A stretch of DNA of 64,000 nucleotides from Runella sp. MFBS21 (GTDB lineage Bacteria; Bacteroidota; Bacteroidia; Cytophagales; Spirosomataceae), in assembly GCF_029433105.1 (NCBI RefSeq), contig NZ_JARNTW010000008.1, forward strand, positions 211,669 through 275,668, read 5' to 3'. The notes under the pieces are model-generated. The model had not been told where the DNA came from. It worked only from the letters and a program-made list of their open reading frames with translations, and did no database searches. A program made the position numbers and the translations under genes. Shown here one piece after another: positions 52,016 through 61,083 of the stretch; position 1 is the first letter of the stretch; every line of letters begins with the position of its first letter.

Positions 52016-53191
52016 TTATTTTTTTTCTTGCAAAAACACGTGTACTCCTTTCTTATTGGCTACAATAATATCCGGCAATTTGTCTTTGTTCATATCATCT
52101 ACTACTAAGTGAAGCCCTACTCCCGAATCGTCATCCACTTGATGAGGAGTCCAAGTAGGCGTAGGGCCAGGTTTGAACTCAAACCAATAGAGTACGGCTG
52201 GTTCAAAAGCGCCGGGGTCTTTACCATTGTGAGCAAAATAACGCTTTCCAGTCACTAAATCGGGGTAGCCGTCGGCATTCATATCTACCAAACTTAAACC
52301 ATGCGTTTGCGAAAACATCTTTCCGATTTCGTGCTTTTCCCAAGTTGGATTTCCTTGAGCGTCTTTTCCTTGCTCATGCCACCACATTCCGTATTTGTGT
52401 GCCGACATACTAATCACGTCCTTTAGCCCATCTTGATTTACATCCAAGAGATACATCTGCGAGCACTCTTCTCCTAAATTAGCTTTATGAAATACCCAAT
52501 TTGGTTGCGTACGGTCGGCGGGTGCTTCCCACCAGCCCTCACGAATCAACACATCCAAGCGCCCATCTCCATTCATATCGACCATTCCCAAACCATGCGT
52601 GTATTTATGAATCCCAATCGGCCCTTCGCTAATCACGTATTTTTTCCATTCGGTATCGCCCTTTTTAGAAGGGCTTTTGAGCCAAATGATTTGTTTGGTT
52701 TCGGGGTCATTGCCCACAATATCGGGGCGACCATCGCCGTCAATATCCCCAAAATACGGAGACTCATTTCCGATAGATTTATGAATAGTGTTTGCTTTCC
52801 AATGTCCAGGCTTATTTTTGGGGTTTTCGTACCATACTACCGATTCACCAGGGGTATCTACTCTGATAAAATCTATCCAACCGTCTTGGTTTACATCCAT
52901 ACTAAAATTTAAGAATGAATTGCTATAGCCTCCATTGACGGTAAAAGTGTCGCCTTTGGCGATTTCGTGGCGAGTCCAGTTGGGCGCTTCAAACCAAAAA
53001 GCCCCCGCCATCACATCTTTTTTCCCGTCTTTGTTGACATCTCCTACCGCTACTCCTTCCGAAAAAAACATCCTAGTCAGCGTATGCTTCTTAAAACTTA
53101 TCTCTTTTTTTTTCTGCGCCATTGAAGTAACTCCTATCAGTTGCGCAAGAAATAGCATCAAAGCAATGCGCCGGTTTTTAAAGATTCTCAT
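52016..53191 (-). CDS. Secreted FG-GAP/VCBS repeat protein
   Basis: This 391-residue protein has a signal peptide (IALMLFLAQLIGVTSMAQ). Six or seven repeats of the VCBS/FG-GAP kind follow, each with an acidic calcium-binding-like loop (DVNKDGKKDV, DVNQDGWIDF, DIDGDGRPDI, DMNGDGRLDV, DVNQDGLKDV, DMNADGYPDL, DMNKDKLPDI). This suggests a seven-bladed beta-propeller. Such proteins are often exported and can bind sugars or act beside enzymes. The open frame begins at an ATG at 53248, but the ATG at 53191 is adopted because it starts the signal peptide. It is monocistronic, 139 bp upstream of the lut operon on the same strand. Confidence 0.85.
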   Translation of the reverse strand: MRIFKNRRIALMLFLAQLIGVTSMAQKKKEISFKKHTLTRMFFSEGVAVGDVNKDGKKDVMAGAFWFEAPNWTRHEIAKGDTFTVNGGYSNSFLNFSMDVNQDGWIDFIRVDTPGESVVWYENPKNKPGHWKANTIHKSIGNESPYFGDIDGDGRPDIVGNDPETKQIIWLKSPSKKGDTEWKKYVISEGPIGIHKYTHGLGMVDMNGDGRLDVLIREGWWEAPADRTQPNWVFHKANLGEECSQMYLLDVNQDGLKDVISMSAHKYGMWWHEQGKDAQGNPTWEKHEIGKMFSQTHGLSLVDMNADGYPDLVTGKRYFAHNGKDPGAFEPAVLYWFEFKPGPTPTWTPHQVDDDSGVGLHLVVDDMNKDKLPDIIVANKKGVHVFLQEKK

Positions 53192-53434
53192 AATGCTATG
53201 GTTGTATTTTGGTAAGAATGTTAAAAGTTTATTTGGATGTAAAATCATTAACCTCGCCCGATATACCCACTATCATTTTATTTTTTTGGGGATAGACGGG
53301 CTAAAATATCCAAAAAGCCCTCTATTTTATCTGACAAATTCATTCTTTCTTTGCAAGAAATGGTGTAAGTATCCATTTTAAAATATAAAAACCTTACTCA
53401 TTTCATATCAAAAAACTATCAATTTGGTAGGCGT

Positions 53435-53626
53435 ATGACCGCAAAAAACAAAAAAAAATGGACTTTAGCTGCCGCTATTATCATGTCGTTGGCGGTAGTA
53501 TCAAGCATTGTTACGGGGCTTGTGCAAGCATTTAATTTTATCCGTATCATTATGATTCTCAGTTTTGGGGCAAGCGCAGGCTTATATTGGTACAGGTACT
53601 ACACCGAAGAATTTGAAGACGATTAA
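53435..53626 (+). CDS. Small two-helix membrane protein
   Basis: The 63-residue protein has a basic N-terminus (MTAKNKKKW), two hydrophobic helices (about 10-31 and 37-52) and an acidic tail (EEFEDD). Its function is unknown. It ends 29 bp before the ABC exporter gene on the same strand, so co-expression with the exporter is likely. Confidence 0.6.
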   Translation: MTAKNKKKWTLAAAIIMSLAVVSSIVTGLVQAFNFIRIIMILSFGASAGLYWYRYYTEEFEDD

Positions 53627-53655
53627 AAACCTAGCGTCAAACGTTTTCTTTGTAA

Positions 53656-55491
53656 TTGGTGTTACTAGCAAAACAGCACATTTCAGCACAAACCGAACAT
53701 CTCTCCTCCTTGAAAGCACTTGCCCACCTTAATAAGTATCTAGTAAAGTATAAGTGGTATCTCATTTTAGGTACGCTTTTTACGATTATCTCCAACTTAT
53801 TTGGCATTATTCCCGCCCAAGTTGTACGTCATGCGCTCGATTTGGTGAGCGATACACTCGATATTTACTTTTTGCTTGACGGTGCAGCTATTCAATCCAA
53901 ACTCTATGATGTGTTTGCATTTAGCATTTTGTTGTATGGGTTGTTGATTTTGATAATGGCTTTGCTGAAAGGGGTATTTTTGTTTTTGGTACGCCAAACC
54001 CTCATTGTCATGTCAAGGCATATCGAATATGACCTCAAAAACGAAATTTATGCTCATTATCAGACTCTTCCTTTGAGCTTTTATCGACGCAACAACACGG
54101 GCGACTTGATGGCTCGTATTTCGGAAGATGTAAGCAAGGTAAGAATGTACGTAGGCCCTTCTATTATGTATGGCATCAATCTCATCACGCTCTTTATACT
54201 GGTCATTAGCTATATGGTTTCGGTCAATGCCAAATTGACATTTTATGTACTATTGCCCTTACCCGTGCTTTCGATTAGTATTTATGTAGTAAACAATATC
54301 ATCATGAAACGCTCTGAGGCGTTGCAAGCCCAACTTTCCAATCTCTCTACCTATGTTCAAGAGTCTTTTTCAGGAATTAGGGTTATCAAAGCCTTTGTCA
54401 AAGAGCGTCAGCAGTTTCATGAATTTGTGGTACAGAGCAACGATTATCGCAACAAATCGCTCAAACTCACACTCGTAGATTCGCTATTTTACCCTTTTAT
54501 TGTGGTATTGGTGGGTCTTAGCAATGTACTCATTGTGTACGTAGGTGGCCAAGAAATCATGGCAGGACGCCTCACTCCCGGCAATATCACCGAGTTTATT
54601 TTATACGTAAGTATGCTTACATGGCCCGTGATGGCGCTTGGCTGGACCACTAGCCAAACCCAACGCGCCGCCGCTTCTCAACAGCGTATCAACGAATTTT
54701 TGACCACCAAAACGGATTTGGTTTCTACCAAAAACCTCGAAAAAGAGATTGAAGGAAGCATTGTTTTCAAAAATATCAACTTTGTCTATCCCGATACTGG
54801 TATCAAGGCTCTCAAAAATTTTAATCTTAACGTAAAAGCAGGCGAAACGGTTGCTATTTTAGGAACCACAGGTTCGGGAAAAAGCAGTGTAGCCAATCTA
54901 CTCACCCGCTTATATGACCCTACCGAAGGTGAGATTTTGATAGATAATATTCCGTTGAAAGAATATCAACTCCAATCGCTCCGCCGCCAAACGGGCTACG
55001 TGCCCCAAGATGTGTTTTTGTTTTCGGATACCATCGGAGCTAATATTGCTTTTGGAGATACTCATATCCCTTTTGAAAAAATAGAGCAAGCGGCCAAAGA
55101 TGCTGACCTATACACCAATATCATGGGCTTTTCGGAAGGGTTTGAAACTAAAGTGGGCGAACGCGGTATCACCCTTTCGGGCGGACAAAAACAGCGACTT
55201 TCTATTGCGCGAGCTATTGTAAGAGACCCCAAAATTTTGATATTGGACGATTGTCTTTCGGCGGTAGATACGCATACCGAAAACACTATTTTGACCAATC
55301 TTCAGCGCATCATGAATCATCGTACTTCGGTGATTATTTCCCACCGAGTTTCGTCGGCAAAACTAGCGGATTTTATTGTGGTCTTGGACGAAGGTATGAT
55401 AGTAGAACAAGGCACGCACGACCAGCTAATAGAAAAAGGTGGCATCTATAAAGAGCTGTACGACAAACAATTGCAGACAGAGGAAGTATAA
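53656..55491 (+). CDS. ABC exporter, fused permease-ATPase, Glu-to-Asp at catalytic site
   Basis: This half-transporter of about 611 residues has six membrane helices (about 35-330) and a C-terminal ATPase: Walker A LGTTGSGKSS, Q-loop GYVPQDVFLF, signature LSGGQKQRLSIARAI, Walker B ILILDDCLSAVD and H-loop ISHRVS. It belongs to the MsbA/lipid-multidrug exporter class. Residue 532 is Asp where the catalytic Glu is usual (LDE). That pattern belongs to degenerate halves of heterodimeric exporters, yet no partner gene is adjacent. No ATG is near the N-terminus; TTG 53656 or GTG 53659 must serve. Confidence 0.88.
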   Translation: MVLLAKQHISAQTEHLSSLKALAHLNKYLVKYKWYLILGTLFTIISNLFGIIPAQVVRHALDLVSDTLDIYFLLDGAAIQSKLYDVFAFSILLYGLLILIMALLKGVFLFLVRQTLIVMSRHIEYDLKNEIYAHYQTLPLSFYRRNNTGDLMARISEDVSKVRMYVGPSIMYGINLITLFILVISYMVSVNAKLTFYVLLPLPVLSISIYVVNNIIMKRSEALQAQLSNLSTYVQESFSGIRVIKAFVKERQQFHEFVVQSNDYRNKSLKLTLVDSLFYPFIVVLVGLSNVLIVYVGGQEIMAGRLTPGNITEFILYVSMLTWPVMALGWTTSQTQRAAASQQRINEFLTTKTDLVSTKNLEKEIEGSIVFKNINFVYPDTGIKALKNFNLNVKAGETVAILGTTGSGKSSVANLLTRLYDPTEGEILIDNIPLKEYQLQSLRRQTGYVPQDVFLFSDTIGANIAFGDTHIPFEKIEQAAKDADLYTNIMGFSEGFETKVGERGITLSGGQKQRLSIARAIVRDPKILILDDCLSAVDTHTENTILTNLQRIMNHRTSVIISHRVSSAKLADFIVVLDEGMIVEQGTHDQLIEKGGIYKELYDKQLQTEEV

Positions 55492-55529
55492 AAAAGCCAG
55501 CGAGTAGGCAAAATGCCACCCGCTGGGCT
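55491..55529 (-). terminator. Terminator of the molybdenum hydroxylase operon
   Basis: On the minus strand CCAGCG pairs with CGCTGG, with inner GGCA/TGCC, followed by six T. It lies 25 bp past the stop of the FAD-subunit gene and also overlaps the end of the convergent ABC exporter. Confidence 0.65.
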
Positions 55530-55553
55530 CTATACAAAAACAAACAGGAAGTT

Positions 55554-56411
55554 TTAGTCTAAACCACAAGCTCCCGCCAACGCTCGTTTGGCATAGACTT
55601 TTGCCAAATGTTTGCGATAAGCTTGAGAGGAAAAATGGTCTTCATTGATATGAATGTCACCTTCGGCGGCAGCATTGGCCGCCGCTTCTATGGTCTCTAA
55701 AGTGACGGGTTGTTCTATCAAAGCTGCAGCTACGCCTTCATCCAGAAAAGCAGCATCCGATACCCCCGTAAAAGCCACTTTAGCATCTTTAATTAGCCCC
55801 CCTTCCACCGTCACAGAAACACCACATCCCACAATCGCAAAGCGAGAGGCAGGTTGCATAAACTTCCGATAGGCAGTTTGCTGTCCTTCCGCAAGTTTAG
55901 GAATATGGATTGCCGTGACGATTTCGCCTTCGTCTAAAGCTGTCATAAAAAAGCCCAAAAAGAACTCATTTGCGGCAATAGAACGCTCTCCATTAGGCCC
56001 TTGTACTTGGATAGATGCGCCTAACGCCAGCAAAACCGCAGGCCAATCGGCTGAAGGGTCGGCATGAGCAATGCTTCCGCCCAAGGTACCCATATTTCTT
56101 ACTTGGGTATCACCAATGAGTTCGCCAGCTTCTATCATAGCCTTCATATCCTGAACTGCTTCATTTGAAATTATATCGTGATGCGTACTAGCTGCACCTA
56201 TCACTACTTTATCTCCTTCATCAGAAATAAAACGTAATTCGGGAATACGTGCGATGTCGATGAGTAAAGAGGGGGCGTTAAGGCGTAACTTCATGGCCGG
56301 AATCAAACTATGGCCTCCGGCCAAAATTTTAGCGTCGGGGTTGTCGGTCAGCAAGCGAATAGCCTCCGTCACTGAGCTTGCCCGTGTATAATCTACAGAA
56401 CTTGGAATCAT
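55554..56411 (-). CDS. FAD-binding subunit of CO/xanthine dehydrogenase family (CoxM-like)
   Basis: The 285-residue medium subunit has the FAD motifs AKILAGGHSLIPAMKLR (about 30-46) and NMGTLGGSIAHADPSADW (about 107-124). The C-terminal CO_deh_flav domain begins near 175 (YRKFMQPASRFAIVG). It passes electrons from the iron-sulfur subunit to an acceptor. It is the last gene of the operon with large and small subunits and a CoxG-like protein. Confidence 0.92.
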   Translation of the reverse strand: MIPSSVDYTRASSVTEAIRLLTDNPDAKILAGGHSLIPAMKLRLNAPSLLIDIARIPELRFISDEGDKVVIGAASTHHDIISNEAVQDMKAMIEAGELIGDTQVRNMGTLGGSIAHADPSADWPAVLLALGASIQVQGPNGERSIAANEFFLGFFMTALDEGEIVTAIHIPKLAEGQQTAYRKFMQPASRFAIVGCGVSVTVEGGLIKDAKVAFTGVSDAAFLDEGVAAALIEQPVTLETIEAAANAAAEGDIHINEDHFSSQAYRKHLAKVYAKRALAGACGLD

Positions 56412-56450
56412 GTCTTTAATGCGTAAATGATTGTTAAAAAAAGGTCAAAC

Positions 56451-58817
56451 TCAACTTTGCATCGCTCTCCAAACCCGCTCTGAAGTCAGAGGCATACGAA
56501 TGTCTTTCACCTTATGTCCTACCGACCATAGAGCATCAATGACGGCATTGGTCACCGCTGGTGTAGAGCCAATACATCCTGCTTCACCTGCACCTTTGAC
56601 TCCCAAAGGATTGTGAGGACAAGGAGTAACCTGACGGTCAAGCTCAAACATCGGAAAATCATCGGCCCGTGGCATGGTATAATCCATATAAGAAGCATTG
56701 ATGATTTGGCCGTTTTCGTCGTACTCGACTCCTTCAAACAACGCCTGCCCGATTCCCTGCGCCAAACCTCCGTGGATTTGGCCATCTACAATCATCGGAT
56801 TGATTACGTTTCCTACATCATCAACCGCAATGAAGCGTTTGATTTTGGTAGTACCTGTTTCTTTATCCACTTCTACGACGGCTATATGACACCCAAAAGG
56901 ATAGGTGAAGTTGGTGGGGTCATAAAAACTACTAAAATCAAGGCCAGGTTCGAGATTAGCAGGATATACGTGTGGCACGTAAGCCGTCAAAGCAATATCT
57001 CCAAACCCTAATGATTTATCGGTGCCTTTAACGGTAAACTTCCCGTCTATGAATTCGATATCATCTACTGAACACTCTAGCTTGTGCGCCGCGATTTTGG
57101 CACCTTTTTCGATGATTTTATCCAGACTTTTCACGATAGCACTACCTCCCACCGCCAATGAGCGCGAGCCATAGGTTCCCATTCCAAAAGCTACCGTATC
57201 AGAATCTCCATGAACAATATCTACATCTTCCATCGGAATTCCTAAGCGGTCGGCTACCACTTGCGCAAAAGTAGTTTCGTGGCCTTGCCCATGTGAATGC
57301 GCCCCGGTAAATACGCTCACTTTGCCCGTAGGCTGTACACGTACTTGTCCTACTTCATAGAGACCCGCCCTAGCACCTAGTGACCCCACTACCGCTGAGG
57401 GTGCAATCCCGCAGGCTTCGATGTAAGTTGAAAATCCCACCCCTAGCAACTTGTTGGTTGTGGCCGCTTCGGCTTGCGCCTTACGGAAATCTTCATAGCC
57501 AAGCATTTCGAGACCGCGCTGAAGCACTCCGTGGTAGTTACCACTATCGTATTGAAGAGCTACGTTGGTTTGATACCCTGGTTGGGTTACGCCATCGAAG
57601 GCAGGGATAAAGTTTTTAAGCCTCAGCTCCGTAGGGTCCACCCCCATCTCTAAAGCCGACAAATCTAGTAGCCGCTCCAAAAGATAAGTGGCTTCGGGTC
57701 GTCCGGCACCTCGATAAGCATCTACGGCGGTGGTATTGGTAAATACACACGTCATATCCAAGTGGATTTTGGGCGTAGTGTATAAGCCTTGCAAAAGCGT
57801 CCCGTGCAAATAAGTAGGTACTGCCGTAGAAAAAGTTGATAGATAAGCGCCTAAATTAGCAAAGGTTTTGATACGGAGTCCGACGATTTTTCCGTCGGCG
57901 TCAAAACCCATTTCGGCTTTCGTAACATGGTCGCGGCCGTGGGCATCGGTCAAGAAAGCCTCTGAGCGTGTCTCTGTCCATTTGACAGGTCGCCCGATTT
58001 TTTTAGAGGCGAGCGTCACCAATGCTTCTTCCGTATAATGATAAATTTTAGAACCAAAGCCTCCTCCTACATCTGGCCCTACCACCCGCACTTTATGCTC
58101 AGGCAAGCCCAGCACAAAAGCACACATGAGTAGGCGTATCAAATGAGGATTTTGGGTAGAAGTATAAAGGGTATATTTATCATAAACGCTATCGTATTGG
58201 CCGATATAGCTACGCGGCTCCATCGCATTGGGAGCGAGTCTTTGATTGACAAATTCGAGGGTGGTGATATGGCTTGCCGATGCCATAGCTGCATCCACTT
58301 CTTCTTTTGGATTTCCGATTTCCCAATCAAAACATATATTATTAGGTACATCCTCATGCACAAGCGGAGCGCCTTCTTCTACTGCCTTAGAAGCATCAAT
58401 CACAGCTGGCAATACTTCATAGTCTATGATGATGGCTTCGGCAGCATCTTGAGCCAATTCTCTACTTTCGGCTACTACCATCGCCACTGCATCTCCTACA
58501 TGCCGTACCTTGTCTTTGACCAAAAGCGGATGCGGAGGTTCTTTCATAGTATCTCCGTTTTTGAAATTGACTTGCCATCCACACGGCACCCCATAATGCC
58601 CTACTTCTTCGCCCGTCATGATGGTCACTACCCCTTCCATGGCTTCGGCGGCTGAGGTATCTATGCTTTTGATACGTGCATGAGCGTAGGGGCTACGCAA
58701 AATATAGGCATAAGTCATACCGGGCAGCACGATATCGTCGGTATATCGGCCTCTACCAGTAATAAAACGCTTATCTTCAACACGTTTTACTGATTTACCA
58801 ATGAATTTATTGCTCAT
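56451..58817 (-). CDS. Molybdopterin-binding large subunit, form II CoxL-like
   Basis: This 788-residue catalytic subunit shows VDAYRGAGRPEATYLLER near 363-380. AYRGAGR is the active-site signature of form II (not CO-specific AYXCSFR form I). Other motifs are VVGPDVGGGFGSKIYHY, GAHSHGQGHETTFAQV and the catalytic-Glu loop GVKGAGEAGCIGS near the C-terminus. It oxidises a carbon centre with water, using Mo-MCD. The substrate is unknown and CO oxidation should not be assumed. The gene lies in the order G-S-L-M, with 56-bp and 39-bp gaps to its neighbours. Confidence 0.93.
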   Translation of the reverse strand: MSNKFIGKSVKRVEDKRFITGRGRYTDDIVLPGMTYAYILRSPYAHARIKSIDTSAAEAMEGVVTIMTGEEVGHYGVPCGWQVNFKNGDTMKEPPHPLLVKDKVRHVGDAVAMVVAESRELAQDAAEAIIIDYEVLPAVIDASKAVEEGAPLVHEDVPNNICFDWEIGNPKEEVDAAMASASHITTLEFVNQRLAPNAMEPRSYIGQYDSVYDKYTLYTSTQNPHLIRLLMCAFVLGLPEHKVRVVGPDVGGGFGSKIYHYTEEALVTLASKKIGRPVKWTETRSEAFLTDAHGRDHVTKAEMGFDADGKIVGLRIKTFANLGAYLSTFSTAVPTYLHGTLLQGLYTTPKIHLDMTCVFTNTTAVDAYRGAGRPEATYLLERLLDLSALEMGVDPTELRLKNFIPAFDGVTQPGYQTNVALQYDSGNYHGVLQRGLEMLGYEDFRKAQAEAATTNKLLGVGFSTYIEACGIAPSAVVGSLGARAGLYEVGQVRVQPTGKVSVFTGAHSHGQGHETTFAQVVADRLGIPMEDVDIVHGDSDTVAFGMGTYGSRSLAVGGSAIVKSLDKIIEKGAKIAAHKLECSVDDIEFIDGKFTVKGTDKSLGFGDIALTAYVPHVYPANLEPGLDFSSFYDPTNFTYPFGCHIAVVEVDKETGTTKIKRFIAVDDVGNVINPMIVDGQIHGGLAQGIGQALFEGVEYDENGQIINASYMDYTMPRADDFPMFELDRQVTPCPHNPLGVKGAGEAGCIGSTPAVTNAVIDALWSVGHKVKDIRMPLTSERVWRAMQS

Positions 58818-58873
58818 TATCTTTTTGATTAGTGGTTGGTGAAAGGTGGTTGGTGAAAGTGCTTCAAGACACT

Positions 58874-59350
58874 CTATTCACTAACCACTAAAGATTTATT
58901 AGCAGCATATTGAATGGCCCGTACGATATTGTGATAACCCGTACAACGGCATATATTTCCTTCTAAACCTTCTCGGATTTCTTGTTCACTAGGATTAGGA
59001 TTATGACTCAACAAATCGGCAGCGCACATAATCATGCCGGGTGTACAAAACCCACATTGTAAGCCATGCTCTTCTTTAAAACCTTCTTGCAAGGGATGTA
59101 GCTCATTGCCAGTGGCCAACCCCTCAATAGTAGTGATAGTGCTTCCGTCGGCCTGCGCCGCCAACATAGAGCAAGATTTTACGGCTTTACCGTCAAGATG
59201 AATTGTGCAGGCGCCACAGCTACTGGTATCGCATCCTACGTGAGTACCTGTCAAATGAAGAGTATCACGTAAATAATGGACCAACAGCAAGCGCCCTTCT
59301 ACCTCGCTGGTGTGGGAAGTTCCGTTTACGGTTACTGTGATTTTTGGCAT
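58874..59350 (-). CDS. [2Fe-2S] small subunit (CoxS-like)
   Basis: The 158-residue small subunit has a plant-ferredoxin-like cluster motif ([15 protein letters not shown] and KSC, about 39-60). A second [2Fe-2S] motif lies in the helical C-terminal domain ([15 protein letters not shown], then [13 protein letters not shown]). It links the molybdenum site to FAD. The length is standard for the family. Confidence 0.95.
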   Translation of the reverse strand: MPKITVTVNGTSHTSEVEGRLLLVHYLRDTLHLTGTHVGCDTSSCGACTIHLDGKAVKSCSMLAAQADGSTITTIEGLATGNELHPLQEGFKEEHGLQCGFCTPGMIMCAADLLSHNPNPSEQEIREGLEGNICRCTGYHNIVRAIQYAANKSLVVSE

Positions 59351-59420
59351 AATTGGTCAAGGTTAAATTGAATAGTTTATTTTCAAGGAGGAGATAAATC
59401 GATGTCTTAGTTTGTTACCT

Positions 59421-59864
59421 TCATTGGGCAGCTAGTTCATCTTCAAAATTCTTAAAGAACTGTTTAGTGAGGGTATTCGCTACACCACTCATGACACGGT
59501 TGCCGGTTCGGGCCAATAAACCCGACATATCTGCTTTACCTTCAAAAGAAAGCTCTGTTTCCGAATCACTTATGGCTTTGAGTTTCATATGTATATCGGC
59601 TGCCACATTGCCGATTTTACTATTCTGTAATACTTTTAAAGTAAAACTCTCTGGAGCAACGGGATTTTCTACCATGGCTTTCCCTTCAAATTTGCCAGAT
59701 ACGGGGCCAATCTTAACCTCGGCGACCGCCTTATATACGCCTTCATTTTCAAGCTCAAGACGCGAGATACCAGGAGTTACTTTAGCCAATATATCAGGAG
59801 TCATAAGCATATCCCATATTTTTTGGGCAGGAGCTGGGAGAGTGTGTGTGCCGGTTAGTTCCAT
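59421..59864 (-). CDS. CoxG/SRPBCC-family protein
   Basis: This 147-residue SRPBCC protein (MELTGTHTLPAPAQKIWDML, IGPVSGKFEGKAMV, FEGKADMSGLLARTGNRVMSG) belongs to the CO dehydrogenase subunit G family. In related clusters CoxG is thought to attach the enzyme to the membrane. It is the first gene of the operon, directly behind a good promoter; the C-terminal membrane-interacting helix seen in some CoxG is short here. Confidence 0.9.
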   Translation of the reverse strand: MELTGTHTLPAPAQKIWDMLMTPDILAKVTPGISRLELENEGVYKAVAEVKIGPVSGKFEGKAMVENPVAPESFTLKVLQNSKIGNVAADIHMKLKAISDSETELSFEGKADMSGLLARTGNRVMSGVANTLTKQFFKNFEDELAAQ

Positions 59865-59910
59865 GAAAAAGTGAGGTAAATTTATAAATATTATAAAAAT
59901 AATAATATTC

Positions 59911-59939
59911 CAAAACTACAATATTCTCCTTTTTACCAA
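59911..59939 (-). promoter_or_regulatory. Promoter of the CoxG-S-L-M operon
   Basis: On the minus strand TTG (59939-59937), 18 nt, then TAGTTTTG (59918-59911) fits TTG-N18-20-TAnnTTTG. It lies 47 bp before the CoxG start, so the operon need not depend on read-through from the AraC gene. Confidence 0.7.
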
Positions 59940-60033
59940 TGCTACAATTATCTAAAAAAATAGAACTATTCTATCAAGAATTGGGAATAATAAGATTTAG
60001 AAGAGACTCCAAAGCAAGGGAAGACAGGCAAAA

Positions 60034-60951
60034 TCAAAAAATCACCCACTGTTTACGGTAGTGAGCAGGGGTAGTGCCTACGGCTTTTTTAAAAACTTTC
60101 AAGAAGTAATTAAGGTTATTATATCCACACGCAAAACAAATGTCAGAAATGCTGTATTGGGTGTTGCGCAAAAGCTTAATAGAGAGTTGTATCCTTTGCT
60201 GATTGATATATTCGACGGGCGTAACCCCATATTGCTGCTTAAAACACCGAAAGAAATTAGGTTCACTCATGCAAGCTTTGTCCGCTAGTTCACGAATGGT
60301 TAGATTTTTATGAATATTGTCTTGAACATATTTGACGGCAAACGCCAATCGATTGCTGTTGGCAAGCTCTTGCAAATTGTTGGTCAACACATTTCGGGCT
60401 TTGGTCTGCATCAACCGTACGATAAGCTCTTGTAAAACCAAGTTGGCAAAAAAATCCTTTGCTTCGTTGTTTTCAGTAAAAATATAAATTAAACGAGCGA
60501 TCAACTGATGAATGGCATTTTCATTGGTAAAATAGAAATTATCATTCGTAAATTGCCATCCTTGTGAGTTGTCAACCAAAGGAGCCTTTTCGTTGAGAGC
60601 TTCTACCATACTTTTGATTTTGGCCGGCGCAATCGCCAAAGCCAAACATTGAGTAGGATTATCAAATTGAGCCTCGGGAAAATCAATGGTCATGGTTTGA
60701 TTAGCGGGTACAATGACTGATTCCCCTGGTAAAAAATCAAAAGAAGGGGCATCGGCCAAATACATGACTTTTTTACCACGAATCATACTCGCCAAAACTG
60801 GATTAGTGAAAGTAAGCTCCACATTTTTGGCTACTTGATGGGTTTCGTAGATATTAAGTTCAGCATTTTCAAGAGTATAAGCCGTTCGGTTTTCTACCAC
60901 TAGCTCTAACTTACGAGATTGAATATGACGAGACAAATCAAAAGAGTTCAT
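60034..60951 (-). CDS. AraC-family transcriptional regulator
   Basis: The 305-residue regulator has an N-terminal AraC-type sensing domain (about 1-185, no signal peptide). The C-terminal double helix-turn-helix (about 205-303) contains HKNLTIRELADKACMSEPNFFRCFKQQYG and ISDICFACGYNNLNYFLKVFKKAVG. The frame extends to 61032, but the ATG at 60951 gives the usual length. It sits upstream of the molybdenum hydroxylase operon and is divergent from a TonB receptor, either of which it could control. Confidence 0.9.
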   Translation of the reverse strand: MNSFDLSRHIQSRKLELVVENRTAYTLENAELNIYETHQVAKNVELTFTNPVLASMIRGKKVMYLADAPSFDFLPGESVIVPANQTMTIDFPEAQFDNPTQCLALAIAPAKIKSMVEALNEKAPLVDNSQGWQFTNDNFYFTNENAIHQLIARLIYIFTENNEAKDFFANLVLQELIVRLMQTKARNVLTNNLQELANSNRLAFAVKYVQDNIHKNLTIRELADKACMSEPNFFRCFKQQYGVTPVEYINQQRIQLSIKLLRNTQYSISDICFACGYNNLNYFLKVFKKAVGTTPAHYRKQWVIF

Positions 60952-61083
60952 AAAAGGAGGTAATGTAGAATGACAAGGCCCTTCAATAGTACAAATTCTA
61001 ACAATTTTATGATTATTTCTATACAAAAACAACGTCCCGCCTTCATTAAAATTATCAATATGTCATTCATTTTGTGTTCTCAT

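Noticed and set aside
55554..59864. True CO dehydrogenase
   Set aside because: The large subunit has AYRGAGR (form II) and not the AYXCSFR signature of CO-specific enzymes.
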